From NCBI GenBank assembly GCA_965248255.1, contig CBDFIW010000002.1:682001-746000 (forward strand): a DNA stretch of 64,000 nucleotides, written 5' to 3'. The notes below the pieces were generated by a model. It was not told the DNA's origin and did no database searches. It was given only the letters and a program-made list of their open reading frames with translations. Numbering within the stretch: position 1 is the stretch's first letter; the number at the start of each line of letters is the position of its first letter. Of this stretch, positions 54,190 through 61,783 are shown in pieces. The position numbers were made by a program, and so were the translations under genes. Source of the DNA: JAKZVK01 sp965248255. GTDB lineage: Bacteria; Acidobacteriota; Terriglobia; Bryobacterales; UBA6623.

Positions 54190-54970
54190 CGCGGTGGAAC
54201 GCGCCCCGATCGTACGGATGCGTCAAGTACGCAAGTCCTACGGCGAGTTGGTGGTTCTCAGGCAGCTCGACTTGGATGTGTATCCCTCGCAGAAGATCGC
54301 GCTGATCGGCCCCAGCGGTTCCGGAAAATCGACCATCCTGCGAATCCTGATGACCCTGGAAGAAATCGATTCCGGCCAGGTCGAGATCGAAGGTCAGAGC
54401 GTTTGGACCGACGCGGGCAACAGCAAGGCGACCCCCGTGGACACGAAGCGTCTGCAGGAGATCCGCGGCAAGGTCGGCATGGTGTTTCAGCACTTCAACC
54501 TGTTCCCCCACATGAACGTCCTGCGGAACCTGACCGAGGCCCCGGCCCGTGTGCTCGGCCTCTCGCGCGACGAAGCGCGAGACCGGGCTGTGGATCTGTT
54601 GCGAACCGTCGGTCTGGAGGACAAGATCAGCGCCTATCCCTCACAGCTTTCCGGCGGACAGAAACAACGGGTCGCCATCGCCCGCGCGCTGGCCATGCAG
54701 CCGAAGATCATGCTGTTCGACGAGGTGACGTCGGCGCTCGATCCCGAGCTGGTGGGAGAAGTGTTGAACGTCCTACGCGATCTGGCACATCAGGGCGACA
54801 TGACGATGATGATCGTGACCCACCACATGCGCTTTGCCCAGGACATCGCGGATCGGGTGCTGTTTCTCGAGGCGGGAGAAATTCTCGATGACGACACGCC
54901 CGAGGTCATTTTTTCGGACCCCAAGCAGCCGCGCACAAGGGAGTTCCTGAAAACCATTCTCGAAAACTGA
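54173..54970 (+). CDS. ABC transporter ATPase, EhuA-like
   Basis: A 265-residue ATPase with Walker A GPSGSGKST, Q-loop VFQHFNLFPHMNVLRN, signature LSGGQKQR, Walker B IMLFDEVTSALD and H-loop TH in VTHHMRF. It overlaps the permease gene by 17 bases; TTG 54173 sits 7 bases after GGAGGC. This completes an EhuB-C-D-A set in one transcript with the M19 gene. Confidence 0.92.
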   Translation: MLEDGNAVERAPIVRMRQVRKSYGELVVLRQLDLDVYPSQKIALIGPSGSGKSTILRILMTLEEIDSGQVEIEGQSVWTDAGNSKATPVDTKRLQEIRGKVGMVFQHFNLFPHMNVLRNLTEAPARVLGLSRDEARDRAVDLLRTVGLEDKISAYPSQLSGGQKQRVAIARALAMQPKIMLFDEVTSALDPELVGEVLNVLRDLAHQGDMTMMIVTHHMRFAQDIADRVLFLEAGEILDDDTPEVIFSDPKQPRTREFLKTILEN

Positions 54971-55064
54971 AGTTGGTTGGGCGGCAGGGGCAGGGCATGC
55001 GGTGTCCGGGGTTCCACTGGGTCGGCCGGTAGCAGCGCCGCGTGCTGTACGCCTACTTCTTAAT

Positions 55065-55095
55065 GCCGGGCGGGCACGGGGACCCGCCCCCTACG
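55065..55095 (-). repeat. TGTAGGGGC-type element that supplies the stop codon of the EutA-like gene
   Basis: On the minus strand CGTAGGGGGCGGGTCCCCGT then GCCCGCCCGGC, a near-perfect hairpin. The TAG (55093-55091) is the stop of the EutA-like gene. Confidence 0.87.
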
Positions 55096-55828
55096 ACGCC
55101 TGAAACAGTGAGCCCAAGCCCTCTCGGCCCCGCGGTTGCTCCACGCCGGCAAGGCGAAGCGCCTGCCACATCGTGACCTGATTGGCGGTCAGGACCGTTT
55201 TCCCCACCGCGGCTTCGAGGTCGTCGACATAGCCGGCCGTGTGCATGGCCGTGTCCGGCACCAGAATCGCTTGGGCCTCGGCATGATCGTTCTCCCGGAC
55301 CATCCGGATCGTTTCTTCCCTGCCCAGCTTGGCAACATCCACGGCAGCCAGGATACCGCGGCTCCCCGCATGCACAACCTGCACCCCGGCTTCGGCCAGG
55401 AAGGTTTCGAAGAACCTCGCGACGTCTTGGGGGTAGCTGGCCGCGATGGAGACACGCTCAACCCCGGCCGCCCGTAGCGCTTCGGCGAAGGCAAGGGAGG
55501 TGCTTGAAGTCGGCACGCCCACGATCTTTTCGATCGCGGCGGCCTGCTGCCTCGCCCCTTCGAGGCCGAAGATAAAGCTGGCGCAAGTGCAGGCCCACAG
55601 GGCCACGTTCACCTGCCTGCCACTCAGCGTCTCGGCACCGGCGCGAAGGCGCTCCGGGTCGGCCGTCTCGCGAACAAGGTCGACGCGATGGGCGTCCTCG
55701 CTGATCGTCGTGTGGACGACCTCGACGGCGACGCGCGGTGCGACGAGCCCGGCCATACGGGGATAGTCGTCTTCGGCCGAGTAGTGGGGGTACAAGAAAC
55801 CCAGTCGCAACGCGGTTTGTGCGTTCAT
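55091..55828 (-). CDS. EutA-like Asp/Glu racemase-superfamily protein
   Basis: A 245-residue protein of the maleate isomerase/arylmalonate decarboxylase group that includes ectoine-utilisation EutA. Visible: LRLGFLYPHYSAEDDYPRM at the N-terminus, ALWACTCASFIFGLEG with the first catalytic Cys, VPTSSTSLAFAEALRAAGV and ILVPDTAMHTAGYVDDLE. The second catalytic Cys expected near ILVPDTAMHT is not evident, so it may lack racemase activity. Start ATG 55828 gives the conserved N-terminus; a GTG at 55891 overlapping the upstream stop (GTGA) is an alternative. Cytoplasmic; same transcript as the DoeA-like gene. Confidence 0.78.
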   Translation of the reverse strand: MNAQTALRLGFLYPHYSAEDDYPRMAGLVAPRVAVEVVHTTISEDAHRVDLVRETADPERLRAGAETLSGRQVNVALWACTCASFIFGLEGARQQAAAIEKIVGVPTSSTSLAFAEALRAAGVERVSIAASYPQDVARFFETFLAEAGVQVVHAGSRGILAAVDVAKLGREETIRMVRENDHAEAQAILVPDTAMHTAGYVDDLEAAVGKTVLTANQVTMWQALRLAGVEQPRGREGLGSLFQAS

Positions 55829-55887
55829 GCTTGAAGTCCCCAAAGGAAGGTCGGTGTGAAGAGGCTTGCTCTTACCGGCAGCGAGCG

Positions 55888-57042
55888 TCACACCGGCACG
55901 ACCTGCAACCGCGCCGGACTCTTGCCCAGCGGTTCCGCCCCATCCTCGCCGACGAGCATCGTCTGGCTGAGATTGACGCCATACTCGCCGTACTTGCGAA
56001 ACGACATGGGCAGATGGAAAACCATGCCTGCTTCCAGCGGACGGTCATTGTCCGCACGGATGAAGTAGCCCAGGTGCTCGATCCAACTCGGGGGATATCC
56101 GATGCCCACCGGGTACCCGAAGTTATAGTGAAAGACCATCGTGTCCAGCAAAGGCTCGACGTTCTTCAACGCGGCTTTCGCCACGTCGCTCGCCTTGACT
56201 CCCGCTCGCGCTTTTTCCAGGATCAGCTCCACCGTCGACGCCACGATCGACGCCACCCCCCGGATCTCCGCGCCGGGCTCACCCAAGATCGCCGTGCGCA
56301 TCAGGGGCCCGGTGTAGCGGCGCGCTGCGCCCGTTACCTCTAGGAAAATCGTGTCTCCCCTCTCGATCTGGTAGCCGTTGAACGTGCTGTGAGCGCTCCC
56401 GGCTCGGTATCCGGCCGCGACGATGGGGCCCCAGCAAACGGTCTCGCCTCCTCCGCGATACATCGCCTCGGTAATGGCGGCGGCAATCTCGTAGTCCGGC
56501 CTGTCCGGCGCCATGGCTGCGACGCCGGCCGCCACGCCGGCTTCGGTCAGCTCGGCGGCCTTACGCATGTAGGCCACCTCCGCCGCCGACTTGATCAACC
56601 GCACGGGCTCGACGACTCCAAACGCATCCAGGATCTCGGCCTGGCCGAGGCCCTGCGTGATTTGCTGGAATCGCCCCACCGACAACGCCGCAGACTGCTG
56701 CTCCAAAGCGACGCGGCCCGTCCGAGTCGGCACGGCCGCAAGCGTCGTCTCGATAGGGTCCTCGAACGACGTGTAGGTCTCGACCTGTCGCAGCGGGCAA
56801 GAGTTCTCGCACCTCGCCCTTTCGAACTCGAAGATCACCAAGGTCGGCTCGCCGGCGGCCGGCACGACGAGACACTGGTGATCGACCAGGTTCTCGGTGT
56901 CCATCCCCGAGAGATAGAAAATGTTGTGCGGGCTGAAGAGCATCAGCGCGTCCAGACGGCGCCCAGCCATCGCGCGCTGGACCTGCTCCAGCCGCCGCTC
57001 GTATTCCGCATCTTCAAACGCTGGTTGTTTTAGGATCGCCAT
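55888..57042 (-). CDS. DoeA-like (ectoine hydrolase type) M24-fold protein
   Basis: A 384-residue pita-bread protein. The N-terminal creatinase-like domain has ALMLFSPHNIFYLSGMDTENL. The C-terminal domain has AGSAHSTFNGYQIERGDTIFLEVTGAARRYTGPLMRT, where M24 peptidases carry metal-binding Asp residues; here they are replaced as in ectoine hydrolase DoeA (EutD). VGIGYPPSWIEHLGYF also matches DoeA. So ring-opening of a cyclic amidine or amide is likely, ectoine being one option. I start at ATG 57042, which matches the family N-terminus; the longer frame to 57294 crosses the divergent gene. First gene of a two-gene minus-strand unit. Confidence 0.82.
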   Translation of the reverse strand: MAILKQPAFEDAEYERRLEQVQRAMAGRRLDALMLFSPHNIFYLSGMDTENLVDHQCLVVPAAGEPTLVIFEFERARCENSCPLRQVETYTSFEDPIETTLAAVPTRTGRVALEQQSAALSVGRFQQITQGLGQAEILDAFGVVEPVRLIKSAAEVAYMRKAAELTEAGVAAGVAAMAPDRPDYEIAAAITEAMYRGGGETVCWGPIVAAGYRAGSAHSTFNGYQIERGDTIFLEVTGAARRYTGPLMRTAILGEPGAEIRGVASIVASTVELILEKARAGVKASDVAKAALKNVEPLLDTMVFHYNFGYPVGIGYPPSWIEHLGYFIRADNDRPLEAGMVFHLPMSFRKYGEYGVNLSQTMLVGEDGAEPLGKSPARLQVVPV

Positions 57043-57143
57043 AGCTCGAGTCCAGGAACCTAGCCGGCCCGGCGGTCGTGGTCGCCGGTCGCCGCGCCAG
57101 TTGAACGCCTCACCCCGCTTGGATATAGTAATACGGACCGACG

Positions 57144-57157
57144 TTTCACATGTGAAA
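57144..57157. promoter_or_regulatory. Perfect 14-bp palindrome, likely operator between divergent genes
   Basis: TTTCACATGTGAAA is a perfect palindrome in the 165 bp between the DoeA-like gene (minus, starts 57042) and the phosphotriesterase-like gene (plus, starts 57208). Length and position suit a dimeric repressor (GntR- or IclR-like) acting on both promoters. No regulator gene is encoded in the window. Confidence 0.62.
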
Positions 57158-57207
57158 TCAAGTGCGCGCGCCTGGAATGACCTTGACACGCTTTTACTGG
57201 AAAACCT

Positions 57208-58257
57208 ATGGCGACTGACATCCAAGGGAAGATCCTCACCGTAACCGGGGCGATTGAGCCCGCGGATCTGGGCAAGACTCTCATCCATGAACACCTCTTC
57301 TTCGACCTGACCTGTTACTTCCGCCCGCCCGAGGATGAGCGGGGCAAGAGCCTCGTCGACGAGCCGCTGCAGTTGTCGAACATGGGCTGGTTGCGGCAGA
57401 ACGTCATGAGCTCACGGCCCAACCTGCTGATGGACGATGCCAGCATCGTAGAAGCCGAAGTGGGGAAGTACCGCGACCTCGGCGGCGCCGCCCTCGTGGA
57501 CCAAACGATTATTGGCATCGCCCCGAACCCGAAAGGGCTGGCCCAAGTCGCCGCCCGAACAGGCGTCCAGATCGTTGCCGGCAACGGCTACTACATTTAT
57601 CCTTCGCATCCGCCGGACATGGACGACAAGACCACCGAGGGTATCGGGGCGGAAATCATCCGGAACGTGAACGAGGGCATCGAGGGCAGCGGCGTTCGGT
57701 CCGGACTGATCGGCGAGATCGGGGCGTCGTGGCCCCTTCACCCGAATGAAGAGAAGTGCATCCGAGCGGCCGCGCAGGCACATAAGGAAACCGGGGCGCC
57801 CATCTCGATTCATCCCGGTCACGATGCCGACTCACCACCCGCCGTGCTGGACATCCTCGAGGAGGAGGGAGTCGACCCCAGCCGCGTGATGATGAGTCAC
57901 GTCGAAAACAGGTTCCGCGAGGTGATCGACCGCTACCGCAAGCTGGCCGACCGCGGATGCAACCTGAGCTTCGACACTTTCGGCCGGGATATCTACTTCG
58001 CCTCGGTGGGCCGCCAGCATCCTTCCGATGACATGCGAGTGGACGTCATCTCCGAGCTGGTTCGGCTAGGTTACGCCGGCCAGGTTTTCGTCGCCCAGGA
58101 TTGCTGCTTCAAATCGGACCTGACCACCTACGGCGGGCATGGTTACGGCCATGTGCTCGAAAACATCACCCCTCGCCTGAAGGCGCAAGGCGTATCCGAT
58201 GCGGATCTAGATAAGATTCTGGTCGAGAATCCCAGGCGGTTTCTGACGATCCAGTAA
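57208..58257 (+). CDS. Phosphotriesterase-family hydrolase
   Basis: A 349-residue TIM-barrel metallohydrolase. His-X-His in LIHEHLFFD (about 26-28), a bridging acid in GLIGEIGAS where phosphotriesterase has a carboxylated Lys, later His residues in ISIHPGHD and MSHVENRFR, and Asp in VAQDCCFK. The Glu-bridged form is like E. coli Php and lactonase-type members. Likely opens a lactone or cyclic intermediate, not an organophosphate. First gene of a plus-strand run with the aminotransferase. Confidence 0.87.
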   Translation: MATDIQGKILTVTGAIEPADLGKTLIHEHLFFDLTCYFRPPEDERGKSLVDEPLQLSNMGWLRQNVMSSRPNLLMDDASIVEAEVGKYRDLGGAALVDQTIIGIAPNPKGLAQVAARTGVQIVAGNGYYIYPSHPPDMDDKTTEGIGAEIIRNVNEGIEGSGVRSGLIGEIGASWPLHPNEEKCIRAAAQAHKETGAPISIHPGHDADSPPAVLDILEEEGVDPSRVMMSHVENRFREVIDRYRKLADRGCNLSFDTFGRDIYFASVGRQHPSDDMRVDVISELVRLGYAGQVFVAQDCCFKSDLTTYGGHGYGHVLENITPRLKAQGVSDADLDKILVENPRRFLTIQ

Positions 58258-58268
58258 CCGCAAATCTC

Positions 58269-59615
58269 ATGTCGCGTCCGTCACGAGCACGATCCGCCGA
58301 GGTCATTCGGCACAACGAACAGTACATTCCCGGCGGCGTGGTGTCGTCGGTGCGTAAGGTCGAACCGGCAACCGCCTTTGCGCGGGCGGAAGGCGCCTAC
58401 CTGTGGGACGTCGATGGAAACCGCTACATCGACTATCACGCCGCGTTCGCTCCGCAACTGTTAGGGCACAATGACCCGCACGTTACAGAAGCTGTTCAGA
58501 AGGTCCTTCGCGACCGGCTCAGCCTGTTCGGCGCCGGGACGAACGAGCTGGAGGGGCGCTTGGCGGAGTTGCTCTGCACTCAGGTCGATGCGCTGGAGAA
58601 GGTAGAGCTGTGCAACACCGGCACCGAGGCCAGCATGGCGGCGGTACGCATCGCGCGGGCGGCGACGGGCCGTGACCACGTGGTAGTCATGCAAGGAGGC
58701 TTCAACGGTTCCCATAACGACGTCGGTTGCAACGTGATCACACCGCTGGAGGAAATCGGGCCCAGAGTTTCCCCTGGCGAATATCGCTACGTGCCCTTGG
58801 GGGCCGGCGTTCCCGAGATCCACAAGAGCCTGGTGCACAACATCAACTTCAACGACCTCGAATCGGTGCGATACGTCTGCGAGCGCTACCCGGTAGCTGT
58901 TCTGGTCACCGAGCCGATTCTCCAGAACATAGGCCTGGTCAAACCGGAGCCAGGCTACCTGGAGGGCTTGTGTGAACTCGCTGATGAATATGGCTTCGTG
59001 TTGGTTTTTGACGAGGTAAAGACCGGATTTCGCTACTGCGTGGGGGGGTACAGCCAACTCTGCGGCGTGAAGCCGGACTTGGTTTATTTCGCCAAGGCCA
59101 TTGCCAACGGCTATCCCCTATCGGCGATCGGAGGCAAAGCCGAGCTGATGGACTTGTGCGCTGATCCCGACCCGGCGAGACGGGTTCTCATCGCAGGAAC
59201 CTACAGCGGCCATCCGGTCGGCGTGGCGGCCGCCCTGGCGACGATGGAGCGGCTGACGGAAAACGACGGGGAGGTCTACCAGCGCCTGGAGAGCCTTGGC
59301 AGCCTCGCGCAGGAAGAGATCGAAGCGACGCTGAAATCAGTCGGCATCGACGGGACTGTGGTGCGGCAGGGGTCGGCCTTTTGTACCTATTTCATGGATC
59401 ATGCGCCAAGGGACTGGCACGACCTCGCCTCGCATCATGATTTTCCCTTGGATGTGGCGATGCGCCGGGCGATGGTCGACCGTGGCGTTTTCTTCTTCCC
59501 AGTCGCTACGAAACAGTGCTCGATCTCCGCCGCGCACACCGAGCAGGACATCGCCGACACCGTGAAAGTTTTAGCTGAATCGTTGGAGGAGGTCTTGGCC
59601 GTTCACCACGCCTAG
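58269..59615 (+). CDS. Class III aminotransferase (glutamate-1-semialdehyde mutase-like)
   Basis: A 448-residue PLP enzyme. Motifs: PGGVVSSVR, YLWDVDGNRYIDYHAAFAP, LCNTGTEASMAAVRIARAATGR for cofactor phosphate binding, VFDEVKTGFR with the PLP-binding Asp, and AKAIANGYPLSAIGG with the Schiff-base Lys. Closest in layout to glutamate-1-semialdehyde mutase, but the catabolic context argues for an amino-acid or beta-amino-acid transaminase. Starts 11 bases after the preceding stop without a clear ribosome site, so probably coupled. Confidence 0.88.
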   Translation: MSRPSRARSAEVIRHNEQYIPGGVVSSVRKVEPATAFARAEGAYLWDVDGNRYIDYHAAFAPQLLGHNDPHVTEAVQKVLRDRLSLFGAGTNELEGRLAELLCTQVDALEKVELCNTGTEASMAAVRIARAATGRDHVVVMQGGFNGSHNDVGCNVITPLEEIGPRVSPGEYRYVPLGAGVPEIHKSLVHNINFNDLESVRYVCERYPVAVLVTEPILQNIGLVKPEPGYLEGLCELADEYGFVLVFDEVKTGFRYCVGGYSQLCGVKPDLVYFAKAIANGYPLSAIGGKAELMDLCADPDPARRVLIAGTYSGHPVGVAAALATMERLTENDGEVYQRLESLGSLAQEEIEATLKSVGIDGTVVRQGSAFCTYFMDHAPRDWHDLASHHDFPLDVAMRRAMVDRGVFFFPVATKQCSISAAHTEQDIADTVKVLAESLEEVLAVHHA

Positions 59616-59659
59616 CGGAATGTCGCGGAGATTCCTTGGGCGTGGGACTATCGAGCGAG

Positions 59660-59724
59660 TGTAGGGGCGGGCCCCTGTGCCCGCCCGGCTGCTCGTTTAC
59701 CATTAAGTTTTCTTTGCGACAGTC
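59660..59724 (+). repeat. 65-bp palindromic element, intergenic full-length copy
   Basis: TGTAGGGGCGGGCCCCTGTG at the left and TTGCGACAGTC at the right, the same ends and length as the copy inside A3 (5703-5767). It starts 45 bp after the aminotransferase stop and points away from it. Confidence 0.87.
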
Positions 59725-59814
59725 CGCCAGCGAACCGGCAAGGCGCCATCGACCCTCCGACAAAAGGACGCCTTCACTCTGGGCCCTGTCTCAGCCTGAC
59801 GAACGCGACACAAC

Positions 59815-60597
59815 ATGCCTGACTTTGCAAATCCGTTAAAAGAGAAACTCGCCGCCGGTGATCCCGGCTTGGGTACTTGGATCTGGTCCACCGACCCATG
59901 CTCGGCCGAAATGATGGCGCAGGCCGGGTTCGATTGGCTGATGATCGACGTGGAGCACAGTTACATCGGCCCGGAGTCATTGCGAAACATCATCATGGCG
60001 GTCGACCGCTACGACAGTGCCCCGATCGCCCGAACCAAGGTCGGCGACATCGACTCGATCAAGCTGTCGCTGGACTCGGGCGCCATGGGCGTGATCATCC
60101 CTCAGATCAACACTGCGGAGGAAGCGCAGTGGGCCGTCACGCACACCAAGTACGCGCCGCTGGGCAAACGCGGCATCGGGGCCCTGCGCGCAACGGCCTA
60201 CGGAACCCGCTGGGACGACTACCTGAGTCAAGCGAACGAACAGGTCCTGACGATTGTGCAGATCGAGGACCAGCAGGCGGTCGACAACCTTTCTGCCATC
60301 CTGGACACGCCCGGGCTGGACGGCATCTTTATCGGCACCCTCGACCTGTCTCAATCGATGGGGATTCTCCCCGGCCAATCCGATCCAAAGCTGGCTGAAT
60401 CCGTCGACCGGGTGATCGGCGCGGCTCGAGCCAAAGATCTGGCGGTCGGGATCTGCACGACCTGGGACGACGTGGATTCCTTCGTTTCGAAAGGCGTGAC
60501 CATGCCGACCCTCGGCGCCGACGTTGAATTCATGTTTGAGACGGCTCGTGCGTGCACGAAAAAATGGCAGCAAGCGAGAGAAAGGGTGTCCGTCTAA
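59815..60597 (+). CDS. HpcH/HpaI-type aldolase (2-keto-3-deoxy-acid aldolase)
   Basis: A 260-residue class II aldolase that splits 2-keto-3-deoxy acids into pyruvate and an aldehyde. GLGTWIWSTDPCSAEMMAQAGFDWLMIDVEHS carries the entry motif and catalytic His, APIARTKV the Arg, TIVQIEDQQAVDN the metal-binding Glu and GIFIGTLDLSQSMG the metal-binding Asp. Similar to RhmA, GarL and HpaI; these cannot be told apart by eye. The upstream ribosome site is weak. Near it lie an SDR and an aminotransferase. Confidence 0.9.
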   Translation: MPDFANPLKEKLAAGDPGLGTWIWSTDPCSAEMMAQAGFDWLMIDVEHSYIGPESLRNIIMAVDRYDSAPIARTKVGDIDSIKLSLDSGAMGVIIPQINTAEEAQWAVTHTKYAPLGKRGIGALRATAYGTRWDDYLSQANEQVLTIVQIEDQQAVDNLSAILDTPGLDGIFIGTLDLSQSMGILPGQSDPKLAESVDRVIGAARAKDLAVGICTTWDDVDSFVSKGVTMPTLGADVEFMFETARACTKKWQQARERVSV

Positions 60598-60652
60598 CCC
60601 CGTCCTCCTCGGTTCTCTCCATTCAGAAAATACGTCCGAAACAACGCCGCCG

Positions 60653-61423
60653 TCAACTCATCACCAGCCCGCCGCTGATATTCACAGCCTGTCCCGTGAT
60701 GTTGGCCGCCGCTGGTGACGCAAGAAACAAGACCAGTTCGGCCACCTCGCTGGGCTCGATGATCTTCGCGAGGGGGATCTTCCCCAACAACCCGCTACGG
60801 AACTCAGCCACCGGGACCTTGGCTTGTCGGGCGCCCGTTTCTAGGTCGTGCCGCGCCATCTCGGTGTCCGTCCAGCCGGGGCAAACGGCGTTGACGGTGA
60901 TGCGACGGGGCGCGACTTCAAGAGCCAGCGCGCGTGTAAAGCCGATCACGGCGTGTTTGGACGCACAGTAGGCCGTGTAGCCGGCATCACCGGTCTTGCC
61001 GGAGATCGACGAAATGTTGATCACCCGGCCGCCGTCCGGCATCGATCCTAAAGCGCGGCGAGTGCAGTAGAAAACGCCGTCGAGATTGGTCGCGAGAACG
61101 CGGCGCCACGTATCGTCTTCCGGATCGTCGATCGGGTTCGCGGGGCAAATCGCTGCATTGTTGACGAGGATGTCGACGCGTTCGTATCTCTCCATCACCG
61201 AATCAATGAAGCGGTCAACTTGGTCTCGGTCGCTCACGTCGCAGATCGATGAGAAGACTTCGACCCCATCTTTCTTCATCTCCTCCGCGGCCCGGATGAG
61301 CGGCTCTTCGCGGAGATCGCAGATGCCCACCTGCGAACCCTGACGTCCCAACTCGAAGGCGATGGCGCGTCCGATACCCGCGGCGGCGCCCGTAACGACA
61401 GCAACTTTGTTGGCGAGAGACAT
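60653..61423 (-). CDS. SDR-family NAD(P)-dependent oxidoreductase
   Basis: A 256-residue classical short-chain dehydrogenase. TGAAAGIGRAIA for cofactor binding, NNAAICPAN, catalytic Ser in ISSISGKTG and Tyr/Lys in YTAYCASK, and NAVCPGWTDTEM. CDLREE after strand 2 suggests NAD rather than NADP. Start at 61423 gives the family N-terminus (MSLANKVAVVTGA). Convergent with the aldolase. Substrate likely a hydroxy or keto acid of the same pathway (inference). Confidence 0.9.
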   Translation of the reverse strand: MSLANKVAVVTGAAAGIGRAIAFELGRQGSQVGICDLREEPLIRAAEEMKKDGVEVFSSICDVSDRDQVDRFIDSVMERYERVDILVNNAAICPANPIDDPEDDTWRRVLATNLDGVFYCTRRALGSMPDGGRVINISSISGKTGDAGYTAYCASKHAVIGFTRALALEVAPRRITVNAVCPGWTDTEMARHDLETGARQAKVPVAEFRSGLLGKIPLAKIIEPSEVAELVLFLASPAAANITGQAVNISGGLVMS

Positions 61424-61570
61424 CTGCTTCGCCGAATCATAGCATTGGGCACCCGCGTGAGAGGTGGGCATGCCGTGGAGTTTCTACGTTTGCTCAGGCC
61501 AAAGCGGCAGCGTTTGCCCTCAGAGAGCTGGGATCGAAGCCCAGAGCAGCGAACAGGTGGGGCTGTTCGG

Positions 61571-61627
61571 CGTGGATTCCGCCCCGAAGGGGCCGGGAGA
61601 TCATAGCCCACGGCTTCCAGCCGTGGG
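61571..61627. repeat. Composite palindrome unit, left of IS481
   Basis: GCCCCGAAGGGGC followed by GAGATCATAGCCCACGGCTT and CCAGCCGTGGG. The 20-mer GAGATCATAGCCCACGGCTT recurs perfectly, inverted, at 63162-63181. Confidence 0.83.
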
Positions 61628-61783
61628 TGTCGGGCGGGCGACCGCCAGGAGCCCTGAAAGGGGCGACACAGGTTTCGTTAGAGGCTTCTGACCACCTACA
61701 TAAGTCTCCGGCGTCCGGCGCGCCGATAAGGGAATGGCAGAGTCGCTTGTATCGCCCTTCCAGGGTTCCTCGCGTTCCAGCCT

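Noticed and set aside
50803..57042. Firm assignment as ectoine utilisation genes
   Set aside because: DoeB, DoeC, EutB and EutC are absent and the M19 hydrolase is foreign to that pathway, so I give only -like names and leave symbols empty.
57183..57207. TTGACA at 57183 as a -35 box for the phosphotriesterase-like gene
   Set aside because: A -10 box at normal spacing would overlap the start codon at 57208, so it cannot serve this gene except as a leaderless transcript.
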